Position numbers and translations under genes: made by a program. Under the pieces are notes generated by a model that saw only the letters and a list, made by a program, of their open reading frames with translations, was not told the origin of the DNA and did no database searches. A stretch of 64,000 nucleotides of DNA, taken from the NCBI RefSeq assembly GCF_000764305.2, contig NW_025936440.1, positions 1-64,000 of the forward strand, read 5' to 3'. Positions 53,620-64,000 of this stretch are shown piece by piece. Source of the stretch: Hyalella azteca. Taxonomy: Eukaryota > Arthropoda > Malacostraca > Amphipoda > Hyalellidae. Numbering within the stretch: the stretch's first letter is position 1; each line of letters opens with the position of its first letter.

Positions 53620-54966
53620 GCATCCACTAATCTACTTTCATATATCCTGTAAATTGCTGTTTTCTCCTGTAACTGACCACGTTTCGTCCACGTTTGTTAA
53701 ATGAGGATTCGGTCTCGGGTAGTTGTGGCTTTCAAAGAGTTTGTTTTTTGAAGTCTTCACGTTATAACCTTGAGAGAAAATTCTCTTGACGCAGGCTTAT
53801 GGATGCGGATGAATTGACAAATTTTTTATAAATTTTGATAAAATTTCAAATTTGGGTTGGCCAAGACTATCTTTTACGGATATAAGGCTATGCCAAAGTT
53901 CCGGAATGCTGACAGTTCTGCTGTTCTCTGTGAGGTGTAAGTCCTTGGTTACTCGGAAGCTTCGGTATTCATCGTCAACCACTGCCATAACCACTGGGCA
54001 GGGTGGCCCGGTGGTTACAGTTCAGAGTACCAAGATTGGCGCAGAGAGGCGCTGGTTCGATCCCAGCTCTGTGCGCCAGTTTCTGGTCAGAGTCGGCAAG
54101 GAGGCCGGGCGGTTAAGCAAAGCAGAATTGTAGCAGCGAGTTGCGCGTTCCATATCGCAAAATGATGTGAATGTTCTGCTGAAACCGCTATTATTATAAA
54201 TAATATTATAATTATTATTATTATTATTATAATTAAGATCATTTAATTTAATTTCAGGCTCCAGGTTTTTGAACTGTGCCGCAAATGTTGCAATGGAAAA
54301 TAGTGAATAATTGCAGACAAAGCTTGTGGGTTTAAAATGTTAAGTTGTGCAATAATTCTTCTATCATCAAATGAAAATCTGTGTTTGATTTGTACACAAA
54401 ATGATACCAAGAAGTTCAAACAGTCTTTCCTGGATCTTCCGCGAATGTCATCATTAGCCAGGGGCTCTTGCTCCAACACTGCCATTGTTCTACCAATAAG
54501 AAATATATCTTCAAGTGGATTGAATGGTTTGCTATAGCTTGGATCTACATCACATAGTTGTGATTTTGTCAAGCATTCTTCATTACTGATATAGCTTGAT
54601 ATAGTTTTATATTCAATAATTCAGCAAATACCATCGAGTGAAGGACATGCAACCTAAAATGTTCAGATTGACATTCCAAGTTGAGTGCATTAACTTTCTT
54701 CACGACATATTGAACAAAACATAACATAGTTTCTTGCCGCGACTAATTAATAAATCATAAATTTTACGAACTCCTTCAAATTGATCAGTTTTTGCCTGCG
54801 ACTCAAAGTCTTTACTTTGAGTCGCTGCTATAATCAAAGCATCCCACTGCTCCAATACAACTGAAACTACATGCTCTCTCGACTGGGTAGTGAACTGAAC
54901 TGCCTCTTCATTTATAACCGACACGCACGCGAACTGTACGAGTTCTGTACGAACTTGTACGAACAT
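53620..54966 (-). pseudogene. hAT transposase pseudogene
   Basis: Read on the minus strand, 54966-54700 gives VVLEQWDALIIAATQSKDFE, as in the central hAT domain. 54572-54243 gives FLVSFCVQIKHRFSFDDRRI and AQLNILNP. After the SINE, 53994-53797 gives LGQPKFEILSKFIKNLSIHP. Past a stop, ACVKRIFSQGYNVKTSKNKL follows. The last two correspond to the C-terminal dimerisation domain. The N-terminal zinc finger and first catalytic aspartate are not visible. Stops, frameshifts and the SINE make it non-functional. Confidence 0.85.
53992..54234 (+). mobile_element. tRNA-derived SINE inserted in the hAT element
   Basis: Same family as 11957-12199, with A box TGGCCCGGTGG (about 54004) and B box GGTTCGATCCC (54054-54064). 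The part between GTTCTGCT and GAAACCGC is deleted, so the LINE-like AATCGGCGACAGGCC string is missing. The tail is ATT-rich (54190-54234). It disrupts the transposase reading frame. Confidence 0.85.
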
Positions 54967-55160
54967 GTATTAGAAATTATAACAAGTAGTATTTCCACTT
55001 TTTTGGCAATAATTATCGATTGACTTTTGCTTTCAGTGCATCATTCTAAAAAAACATAGATTTAGATAAGTTTGCAAATTAAAAACCTAGAAACCTAGCT
55101 GGAAGCTCAAAAACCTAGATATGAGTTTATAAACCTTGCGCTGGCAGCACTGATTCAATT

Positions 55161-55331
55161 AAACTTTGTGTAAACTCACAGTTCACACATACGAGCACCC
55201 AAATTTCAATTATTAAACTGGGTTAAATCAAGAGAAATTTTAGACCATAAAACATAATGAAAAAGAAAAATTTACAATCAAGATGTGCAATCATCCCCAA
55301 TATTTCTACCACTAGAGCATACATAATCAAA
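55161..55331 (-). repeat. Block I, second part (inverted)
   Basis: Continuation of block I after the hAT element, matching 9569-9740. Confidence 0.75.
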
Positions 55332-55705
55332 TGTTGCGAGCCTGGATATATTTATTGAACAGACTAACTCTACTTAACCGAGTAAACCCCCCCTCATCAG
55401 CTTATATTTTGTACTTCGAATATAATCAGTGTATATTCATTTATAAAAAATTATAATCCACTGTAGAAGTTGTCATGTAAATGACGCAACATTGAAGGAA
55501 GAAGTTTTGCCGCGTACAGTGTGACCGTCCCAAGGACATTTAGGCAAGTCAGTCCATTCCACATGACTTCACCTGCGTTACACTCGCAGCACGAACGCGT
55601 CACCAACAAAACACGCTGCCTTCGGGCAACCCAGGCATCCACGATAGCGCCACAGCTGCACAATACTTTAATAAGTTTATAATGGACCTATGGAACTATT
55701 AAAAC
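55332..55705 (-). mobile_element. Block H, LTR-like (inverted)
   Basis: On the minus strand it runs from about 55655 (TGTGGCGCTATCGTGG) to 55332 (GGCTCGCAACA), with TGT/ACA termini as at 9251-9568. About 50 bp of upstream H precede it. It is bordered by S15 instead of the F tail found at 9125. Confidence 0.5.
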
Positions 55706-55770
55706 GAATGTCGTGCCCTCGAATGTCGTGCCCTCGAATGTCGTGCCCTTGAAAGTCATTCGTGCCCTCG
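55706..55770 (-). repeat. S15 minisatellite, about four units (inverted)
   Basis: Units read GAATGTCGTGCCCTC on the plus strand. It is directly fused to block H on its left, which removes the tail of F. Confidence 0.85.
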
Positions 55771-57498
55771 TGTCCTTATTTCACTGACATTCACTTCTAA
55801 GACTGTAATCATTCTCCCGGTCATCACAGATCTGCCGCCATGTTTTACGGTTGGGAGGAGGCAGTCGGGATTAAATGACAGCTACACAAGTGCTTCTTGA
55901 AGCCATTAGGTTCCTCATAAACTAATATTTAAACTCCATCACGCATAAAAAAATTCAGAGTTCGGTTATTTCCGTCAAGTAAACTTCTACTATAGCTGTC
56001 ATACAGATTACTTATTAGGAGTTTCATTTAAAGAGAGAGAGAGATCTAAGAGAGATTATTAATAGTTTTCACGTTATCAGTAACAATGATATATGCGAGA
56101 GACTTCGATTCTCAGTAATAATAAGTAACCCTAGTATATAATTGTTAAGAAAACATAATGTAACACTTAGCTTGATGTTTAATTAATAAACTAATGTTTA
56201 AATAGGCTCAAATTGCTCGTAATATGAATTCAATTAACCTTGTTAAGAATTCAAATAAATTCTCGTTCAGTTACTCAGTAATGTCTAGGGTACTTATTCT
56301 GACTAAGATCCGAGACTACGTTATCCAGGGTGAATAATTAGTAAATTTGATTTACGTGAGCTTAAATTCATAATATACTTAATGTTTTGTTCACCATAAG
56401 CTTGTAAATAATTTTAGACACGGCTGCAGAATTTTGGAACCGGGCTATTAGGTTGCGCTACGCATGACTGCAATATAATTACCATCACTTGGCATCTGTA
56501 TATTATTGGACCAGTTTAATATATAATATAAGAATATGCACCTATAACGAATATATAAGAACATATAAGATAAGACCTAAAAGAACTGAACCTATAAGAA
56601 TACGCTGCACCTAAAATGTGACAAAAGAAGGTAGGAAAATTTGTTTATGTTGTAATGGCACGCACGCGCTGGTGAACGTCCAAAAACGCAAAGAAACTGA
56701 CTTGAACTTCATCAGGTACAAAGTAGCTTTTTTTAATGAAGCTTTGGAAAGACCTTCAACCAAAACATATAAGCTCGTAGCGCTTTATAGTCTCTTCCCG
56801 TCTATTAAATTATTACATGGCACCGCACGCACATATTTTGGTATTGTTTGGCAGGCATTTTCATACGAGTTCGATTGACATTTGGTATTATATTATTATA
56901 CCAAACTATTATTGTTATAGAAAACAAATATATTATTACTATATTTTGATTGATACTGGTATAGTTTGGCAGGCATTTTCATATCAATTTCAGACGTTGC
57001 TCGGGATTGATTATACATCTTTAATTAAAAAATCCCGCTGTTTGAATTAAAACTCAGAAATGTTCATAAAAGAAAAACCTCTTTATACTAGTACATAGAA
57101 CTCCCATTCACTCCTCCTTTCTATATCTTCAGTATTTCATCGGTGACATGAGAATGCATTTTATTCCCCTACTCGACAATAACTTGAATTTGATAATTCC
57201 ATTTACAGGAAAGAAATTATGAAATTTTCATTGAAGGAAAAGCTATTCTTTAACTTACACACCAAATGACAACACTTACACATGGAACACTAACTTACTA
57301 ACAATGACACTAACTTACACATGGAACGGTCATTTTCCTGCCTTTACTCCTCTATTCTTCACAAGAGGTTGTCGCATACGCGCAGATTTCAACGAATTAA
57401 CAATTTGCTAGCAATGAAAAGCAGCTGGCCGAGCTGCGACTGGCACAGTGGCACTCGCAAGTTATACAATCTCTCAAACTTTTCGCTTAAGCTCCATC
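55771..57498 (-). repeat. Blocks F, E, D (inverted)
   Basis: F covers about 55771-56480, E 56481-57230 and D 57231-57498. F is nearly identical, in inverted form, to 61946-62670, including a GA-rich run at about 56033 (CTCTCTCTCTCT at 62383). The plus strand of E is open at 56618-56878 and that of D at 57321-57614. Confidence 0.75.
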
Positions 57499-57566
57499 GG
57501 CCTTACGGCCTCCAATATTTATTCAAAAGTTTTTTCAATTTCACATCAAATCAAATCATAATAGGA
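57499..57566 (-). other. HV segment and D hairpin with GTAA loop, copy 15 (inverted)
   Basis: On the minus strand the hairpin reads GGCC-GTAA-GGCC (57499-57510), a third GNRA-type loop. The variable part is about 57513-57566. Confidence 0.65.
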
Positions 57567-59290
57567 ATGCGTCGACATAGGTACATGCATACTGATGATA
57601 TGGCACATTTTTAGGGATGACTAATGTAGATACTTGTTGAAGATGCACAAAAAAAATTTTCCTACTATGAACTTTGAATACATTTCGTCTCTATTTATAT
57701 ATATATATTTTTTATAGTTTGCATGAATTTCAATTACTGATGTTTCATTCGAACACTAATTATGGCTCTAATGTATTCGTTTATTATGAATTATTTTTAC
57801 ATAATTCAGAGTAAATTATAATTAACGATGGTCCCCGGTGTTCCTTACTTATGGAAATTATGAAAAAAAATGGTTTCAATTTACTGAAGAGTTCCCTAAT
57901 GTTAATCACACCGATGTTGAACGAACCTTAACAAAACTAATAACGTAAAGTCTGAATTTTAAAAATGTTCTCGAGGCTATTATTCTTCACTATATGCATG
58001 CCTCTCATTCATTCATATTCATTTATTATCATTCATTGTCGACGTCAGACGTGCGGTACCCAGCTGACGGTGACGTTAGAGACGATGTCAGGAAGTCACA
58101 AGCGCTCGTTTTACCCTATACCGCCTGCCATGAGTACCCGGAGCAATATTAGTAGTATATTAATATTACTAATATAATATAATAATATTAGTAATAATAA
58201 TGTTAGTAACCGGAGCAATAGGGTCACAAGCCTACTTCCCAAAAAGGATACGTTCTAGTGAGCACAAAATGACTTGCACTGATGGTTGCCGCCACGTACA
58301 ACATTAAAATGTTCTCTGTTGCGTGCAAACGTCTTCAGGTTGCTACACTCAACAGTTTACGAATAATTTAAGTTGAAAGTTATCTTCCCGGAAAGTGACG
58401 TACTGCGGTAGAGGCTTGATAGTTCTGGGTTTTGAGGCCACAGGCCACTGAGGACACATTACGAGGATAGTTTACGGTGACGTTGTCCATGTTCAATGAT
58501 GGAGCCCTATGCTGTACGGTTACAGAAACTGTCCTGAATTGGCTAATTCAGAACTCAATCAGGTTCTTCTAACCGTCTTGCACGCTCAGTATGTTATAAT
58601 CGACCAGTTTTAAATTGTTATTGCGATATAAAACATAATATGTAGTGGCACCGTGCACGAAAACTGACATTAAGCAAACGTTAAGCAACCTCACGTACGG
58701 GTTGCTCTTTTTTAAATAAGTTTCCCATACTCGATGTTTTCTGTTATCATCTATCCGGGCGAACTTGTCTATTTTGTGATAATCATCGATTCGTCTGAAA
58801 GATGGGTGAAGTACATTGATATTTCGTGGCCATGCACTTATTTTACTTATGTCATATCTGTGTGTATGAAAAATGTTATATTGAGTTTATTTGAGTTACT
58901 ATATGTTATATATATAGTTCTTATTTTAACTGTTGTTTCTGGTTATGCTTCTTAATTTACGTTAATTAAATAAATTCTATAAAGCCAGGGTGAGGACATT
59001 TTTTATTTAATTAAATGCCATCCTATTCCAAAAAAACGGTAGATTATGCTGTGACTAGAAGCAATAGGAAGATGAAATGTTAAATTAATATTTTTTTTAT
59101 TGACGTAACCAAATCACTCGTTTGCGAATAAATATATTGTCTCAATTAAAGAGTGATAATGGCAAACAATTTCATCGACTTTGAAAATTTTTGCCAGACA
59201 GTGAAGAAATTTTTTTGCGTCTTGAAATTTTTTTCCATAAACCGATGAATTGTGAATACTTGAGACCACTGGATAATTGTAGCAAAACAT
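57567..59290 (-). repeat. Blocks C, single S31, B, A, G (inverted)
   Basis: C covers about 57567-58035, S31 58040-58075, B 58076-58600 (with AT-rich partial palindromes near 58160), A 58601-59080 and G 59081-59290. From 58365 on it parallels 29901 onward in the same orientation. Confidence 0.75.
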
Positions 59291-59600
59291 AACAGTGACG
59301 TAGGCGCTGATGAGTAGGCCTGATGTGGCCTGTCGCCGATTCTTTTTCCTTTTCGTGCCTTGTTCACAGAAGATCTAAAATCGGGTAATTTGACCGGACC
59401 TTTTCATGACTGACGATAGTTTGAAATAGCTACTAGAATTCCACCGGGTTCGATATGGTGCTAGGCATTTCAAATCGGAACATATATTTTTCCATAGTTT
59501 TATCTAGTCTGTTCTTGAACGCGTTCATACTTGGAGCGCCAACGATGTCATCGGGGAGGCTGTTCCACATGTCGGTGATTCGAAGCGAGAACACATGTCA
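59291..59600 (-). mobile_element. LINE 3' fragment, antisense
   Basis: Second copy of the fragment at 30881-31178, with the 3' UTR (reverse complement of AGAATCGGCGACAGGCC at about 59336) and the codons for TDMWNSLPDDIVGAPSMNAF. Confidence 0.75.
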
Positions 59601-60430
59601 ATATAGACTATATTATGCAACATAGCATACAATTGTATGCAATGTTATTCTTTCCAGAAGCTGATATCGTAAGTAGACTATATTATACAATATGGCCTAC
59701 AATTATACGCAATGCTAAACCTACCTCAATATCATGAAGCATCAGCAATGGACATGAAAATTAAATAACACAAAAAACACTAGAAAGGATTAGGCAGAAT
59801 ATTTTATTAATTTAAACCAAATATGCATTTAAACACACCTACATAATCAGGCTTATAGTCAACATTAAAAACCAGCAGTTGAAAGTCTTTAAATTGACAA
59901 ATTCGAACCACCGACTTGAGACTGGCGGTAAATATGACGAAATAAATCATATTGAAATGCTTAATTAATTATAATTTATCAAAACAATTATGACCGAGAC
60001 AACAACATCCAGGGCGGTAATGTCAGAGGCAATTGTAACAATTAAGCAGAGTTTATTAATATATTTCTAGAGGGGGAAATGTTCTTTATAAAAAATATAG
60101 AGTATTTCCAGATGGTCATTAAAATGGAACGCACTTAACACGGTTCGGCTAGAGAAAATTCTCCTAGAGCACAAGCAAAACTTTTACTAGAGCAAAAGAA
60201 TTGTCCTACAGTGAAAAAATCCTAGGAAAAAATCTTTTCCTAGAGAAAAAAGAATCCTAGAGCAAAAAAACTTTTTCCCTGAGCAAAAAAATTTCATAGA
60301 GAAAAAATCCTAGAGCATTTATTATTATGGTACAAAAATTGACATGTCAGTTGACATCTGTTGACAAAAATTGACATCTGTCAGTTGACATCTGTATATT
60401 GTTGGACCAGTTTACCAGTTTCATGTATCA
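59601..60430 (-). repeat. Blocks K and J (inverted)
   Basis: K covers about 59601-60125 and J 60126-60430. J is fuller than in the sister copy at 31701-31990. Confidence 0.75.
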
Positions 60431-61036
60431 CATGACTTCACCTGCGTTCCACCGTATTGCATACTCTGTGGCCTGTGGCCTCAAGTTAAAAAACTATTAA
60501 ACATGCGCTTGTAACCTCCTGACATCATCTCTGACGTCACCGTCAGCTGGGCACCTCACGTCCGACGACGACGATGAACGTTAATAAATGAATAAAAATG
60601 AATGAGAGGCTTGCATAGTGAAGAATAACAGCCTCGAGAATATTCTTCAAATTTAGACTTTCCGTTATTAGTTTTGTTAATGTTCGGGCCCGTCGGTGTG
60701 ATTAACATTGAGGAACAATTCAGTAAAGTGTAATAATTTTCATAAATTCCATAAATAAGGAACCCTGGAGACCATCGTAAAATATAATTTACTCTGAATT
60801 ATGTAAAAATTATTCAAAATAAACGAAAACATTAGAGCCATAGTTAGTTGTCTAATAAACATCAGTAGTTTAAATACATACTAACAATAAAAATATACAT
60901 ATTTAATGTTAGAGACGATAAGTATTCAAAGTTCAGAGTGGGAAAATTTTCTGTGCATTATCGACTCGTATCTACATTAGTCATACCTAAAACATCGCTT
61001 TGTTATCAGGTTCCATGTACCTATGTCGATTTGCAC
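60431..61036 (+). repeat. End of block B, diverged S31 unit, block C
   Basis: Parallels 31991-32580. The S31 unit is diverged (CACCTCACGTCCGACGACG). Confidence 0.7.
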
Positions 61037-61097
61037 ATCTTCCCGGCGTAATAAAGAAGAATGTTTTGACGTGAACATTTTTGGTGGCCGAAACGCC
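61037..61097 (+). other. HV segment and imperfect D hairpin, copy 16
   Basis: Variable sequence at 61037-61084, recognisably related to copy 8. The hairpin has one mismatch (GGCCGAAACGCC). Confidence 0.6.
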
Positions 61098-62674
61098 CAT
61101 AAAGCAGGAGAAGTTTGAATGAGTGCATAATATAGATCTTCCGTCAATTATATATATTAATTACTTTATAATTTCATTCCTATAAATGAAATTATCAAGT
61201 AGAAGTTATTCGGCAACTCCAGGCTAACCTGCTATATTATAGTTAGTAAAAAGATGCATTCTCTTGCCACCGATCCAACTCGTATATAATAAATACTGAG
61301 GATGGAGAAAAGAGGAGTGAATGGGAGTTCTATGAGTTATTATAAAGAGGTTCCTTGATTTAAATTTTTGCTATTTTATCCAAGCAATGGGGTGTTCTCA
61401 TAAAAGATATATAATCAATCCCAAGAAACGTCTGAACTTGATGCGAAAATGACTGCCAAACTATGCCAATATCAATTAGAATATATTAATATTATATATG
61501 TTTGAGATTATAATAATAGTTTGTTATAGTAATATAAAACCAAAATCTCAATTGAACTCGTATGAAAATGCCTGCCGAACTATACCAAAATATGTGCTTG
61601 TGGTGATACTAAGAATTTAATAGACAGGAAGAGACTATAAAGCGCTACGAGCTTAAATGTTTTGGTTGAAGGTCTTTCCAAAGCTTCATTAAAAAAAGCT
61701 ACTTTGTACGTGATGAAGTTCAAGTCAGTTTCTTTGCGTTTTTGGACGTTCACCAGCGCGTGCGTGCCATTACAACATAAACAAATTTTCCTGCCTTCTT
61801 TTGTCACATTTTAGGTGCAGCGTATTCCTATAGGTGCGGTTCTTATAGGTCTTATCTTATATGTTCTTATATATTCGTTATAGGTGCATATTCTTATATT
61901 ATATATTAAACTGGTCCAATAATATACAGATGCCAAGTGATGGTAATTATATTGCAGTCATGCGTAGCGCAACCTAATAGCCCGGTTCCAAAATTCTGCA
62001 GCCGTGTCTAAAATTATTTACAAGCTTATGGTGAACAAAACATTAAGTATATTATGAATTTAAGCTCACGTAAATCAAATTTACTAATTATTCACCCTGG
62101 ATAACGTAGTCTCGGATCTTAGTCAGAATAAGTACCCTAGACATTACTGAGTAACTGAACGAGAATTTATTTGAATTCTTAACAAGGTTAATTGAATTCA
62201 TATTACGAGCAATTTGAGCCTATTTAAACATTAGTTTATTAATTAAACATCAAGCTAAGTGTTACATTATGTTTTCTTAACAATTATATACTAGGGTTAC
62301 TTATTATTACTGAGAATCGAAGTCTCTCGCATATATCATTGTTACTGATAACGTGAAAACTATTAATAATCTCTCTTAGATCTCTCTCTCTCTTTAAATG
62401 AAACTCCTAATAAGTAATCTGTATGACAGCTATAGTAGAAGTTTACTTGACGGAAATAACCGAACTCTGAATTTTTTTATGCGTGATGGAGTTTAAATAT
62501 TAGTTTATGAGGAACCTAATGGCTTCAAGAAGCACTTGTGTAGCTGTCATTTAATCCCGACTGCCTCCTCCCAACCGTAAAACATGGCGGCAGATCTGTG
62601 ATGACCGGGAGAATGATTACAGTCTTAGAAGTGAATGTCAGTGAAATAAGGACACGAGGGCGCGAATGACTTTC
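61098..62674 (+). repeat. Blocks D (mostly deleted), E, F
   Basis: D is reduced to about 40 bp, E covers 61136-61945 and F runs from 61946. F includes AACATGGCGGCAGATCTG at about 62582. The minus strand of E is open at 61580-61807. Confidence 0.75.
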
Positions 62675-62775
62675 AAGGGCACGACATTCGAGGGCACGAC
62701 ATTCAAGGGCACGACATTCAAGGGCACGTCATTCGAGGGCACGACGTTCGAGGGCACGACATTCGAGGGCACGAA
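62675..62775 (+). repeat. S15 minisatellite, about seven units
   Basis: Units GAGGGCACGACATTC with AAGGG and GTCATT/GACGTT variants. Confidence 0.9.
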
Positions 62776-63149
62776 TAACTTTATATATATGAATCTCAAC
62801 ACGAAAATTGAATTGTGTACGAAATTTGTATTATGTATACATTGCACAAGAATTAAAAAGAAAAAAATAAGTATAGAGTGAGTCAAAGTTACCATAAAAA
62901 ATAAGATTATATTAAATCTTTGCGACGTTTTTGCACGGTCGATTATTTTGAACTCGTATCTCGCACGCCAGACCAAAATATCTCAACTTTCACTGCGGTA
63001 AAAAATCCCTTCACTGTTTGGCAAAAACTTTCAATGTCTGTGAAATTGTTAACAATTATCACTCCTTTGTTGAGAAGTGACGTATTACTCGTATACAATC
63101 ACTCGTGTACGTAATATTTATTACGTATACGAGTGATTGGGATAATAAT
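62776..63149 (+). repeat. End of block F and block G
   Basis: The F tail with GTATAGAGTGAGTCAAAGTT runs to about 62935, then G. The G end is locally duplicated in inverted form: ACGTATTACTCGTATAC... precedes TTATTACGTATACGAGTGAT. Confidence 0.7.
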
Positions 63150-63164
63150 AATAATCTTAATAAT

Positions 63165-63252
<88 letters not shown>
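63150..63252 (+). repeat. AAT microsatellite at a gap edge
   Basis: A run of AAT/ATA trinucleotides, over 25 units, ending at the assembly gap. It grew at the end of block G (GAGTGATTGGGATAATAATA). Confidence 0.95.
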
Positions 63253-63748
63253 NNNNNNNNNNNNNNNNNNNNNNNNNNNNNNNNNNNNNNNNNNNNNNNN
63301 NNNNNNNNNNNNNNNNNNNNNNNNNNNNNNNNNNNNNNNNNNNNNNNNNNNNNNNNNNNNNNNNNNNNNNNNNNNNNNNNNNNNNNNNNNNNNNNNNNNN
63401 NNNNNNNNNNNNNNNNNNNNNNNNNNNNNNNNNNNNNNNNNNNNNNNNNNNNNNNNNNNNNNNNNNNNNNNNNNNNNNNNNNNNNNNNNNNNNNNNNNNN
63501 NNNNNNNNNNNNNNNNNNNNNNNNNNNNNNNNNNNNNNNNNNNNNNNNNNNNNNNNNNNNNNNNNNNNNNNNNNNNNNNNNNNNNNNNNNNNNNNNNNNN
63601 NNNNNNNNNNNNNNNNNNNNNNNNNNNNNNNNNNNNNNNNNNNNNNNNNNNNNNNNNNNNNNNNNNNNNNNNNNNNNNNNNNNNNNNNNNNNNNNNNNNN
63701 NNNNNNNNNNNNNNNNNNNNNNNNNNNNNNNNNNNNNNNNNNNNNNNN
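63253..63748. other. Assembly gap, 496 N
   Basis: Undetermined sequence between a trinucleotide repeat and an S15 array. The true length is unknown. Confidence 0.99.
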
Positions 63749-63880
63749 GAGGGCACGACATTCGAGGGCACGACATTCGAGGGCACGACATTCGAGGGCA
63801 CGACATTTAAGGGCACGACATTCGAGGGCACGACATTCGAGGGCACGACGTTCGAGGGCACTACATTCGAGGGCACGACA
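63749..63880 (+). repeat. S15 minisatellite, at least nine units, left part in the gap
   Basis: Visible units GAGGGCACGACATTC run from the gap edge to ATATCCAATTAG. The array certainly extends into the gap. Confidence 0.93.
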
Positions 63881-64000
63881 TATCCAATTAGTTTGAAATG
63901 GGAAGTCATCTAATTAAATAAATAAAAATGCCCACACCCTTGGCTTCTAGAATTTATTTTACGTAAATTAAGGAGCATAAATAAAGCCGCTGTTGAAGTA
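63881..64000 (+). repeat. Block A, start
   Basis: Matches 34564-34690, the other place where S15 is directly joined to A. It continues beyond the window. Confidence 0.8.

Larger units (their letters stand above)
53352..55152 (-). mobile_element. hAT-family DNA transposon
   Basis: An 1801-bp element with terminal inverted repeats CAGTGCTGCCAGCG at both ends and an 8-bp target duplication, both diagnostic for hAT. Subterminal AAAAACCTAGA motifs occur several times within 100 bp of each end. It encodes a broken transposase on the minus strand and has been hit by a SINE (53992-54234). It interrupts block I, so it is younger than the macro-repeat copy. Confidence 0.93.

Noticed and set aside
53852..54133. 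93-codon plus-strand frame in the hAT element
   Set aside because: It is the opposite strand of the transposase C-terminus fused to the SINE.
63105..63909. Four open frames of 225-263 codons at the right edge
   Set aside because: They consist mostly of the 496-bp gap plus trinucleotide and S15 repeats.

Overview
This is eukaryotic nuclear DNA, almost certainly from an invertebrate animal. It is AT-rich and carries LINE, SINE, Ty3, Penelope-like and hAT remnants, with no operons, no Shine-Dalgarno logic and no intact host gene. I cannot name the species. Two weak lineage hints conflict. A Ty3 element with RNase H directly before its polypurine tract recalls the Gmr1 group, described mainly from deuterostomes. 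A Penelope-like GIY-YIG tail looks like arthropod sequences I know. No functional protein-coding gene is visible; most open frames are chance frames inside repeats.

Almost all of the 64 kb is one complex macro-repeat, present about 16 times in both orientations and broken by insertions, deletions and inversions. I name its blocks in their usual order. A (about 550 bp) has the string ACCGGTGCCACTACATG near its end. B (about 450 bp) runs from CTGGACAGTTTCTGTAACCG to GTGGCCTGTGGCCTCAAA and carries an old SINE in one subfamily. S31 is a 31-bp tandem unit. C (about 450 bp) runs from GAGAGGCTTGCATAGTGAAG to CCTATGTCGGCGCAC. HV is a 45-60 bp segment that differs in nearly every copy. D (about 250 bp) opens with the hairpin GGCCGAAAGGCC. 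E (about 750 bp) ends with CAGATGTCAACTGATGG. F (about 1 kb) contains S15, a 15-bp tandem unit. G (about 180 bp) contains TTACGTATACGAGTGATTGG. The order then returns to A. Other shared blocks are H (LTR-like), I (follows H), J (AT-rich degenerate tandem), K (follows J) and N (about 320 bp, two copies).

Layout: a Ty3 3' end and LTR (160-1315) sit in E; E-F with a large S15 and a private insertion (1316-4125); H-J-K and a LINE tail (4126-5500); a full G-to-F cycle (5500-9125); H-I (9126-10560); two cycles with SINEs and an antisense LINE (10561-18105); an inverted cycle (18154-20530); a cycle with the longest S31 array (20548-22831); two copies of a GC-rich promoter-like cassette (22840-25196); a LINE and a foldback element (25451-26972); further cycles (27000-38440); CpG-rich patches, two Penelope-like tails, an assembly join and LINEs (38441-42180); cycles to 52525; block I split by a hAT transposon (52526-55331); an inverted cycle; and an S15 array behind a 496-bp gap at the right edge.

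The most interesting observation is the HV/D junction. Conserved sequence flanks a short segment of unrelated sequence in almost every copy, always next to a small hairpin with a GNRA-type loop and compensatory stem changes. The S31 arrays (palindromic TGACGTCA plus a 6-bp stem-loop per unit), the 806-bp cassette with two TATA boxes and plausible splice sites, and the 487-bp foldback element are the next candidates.
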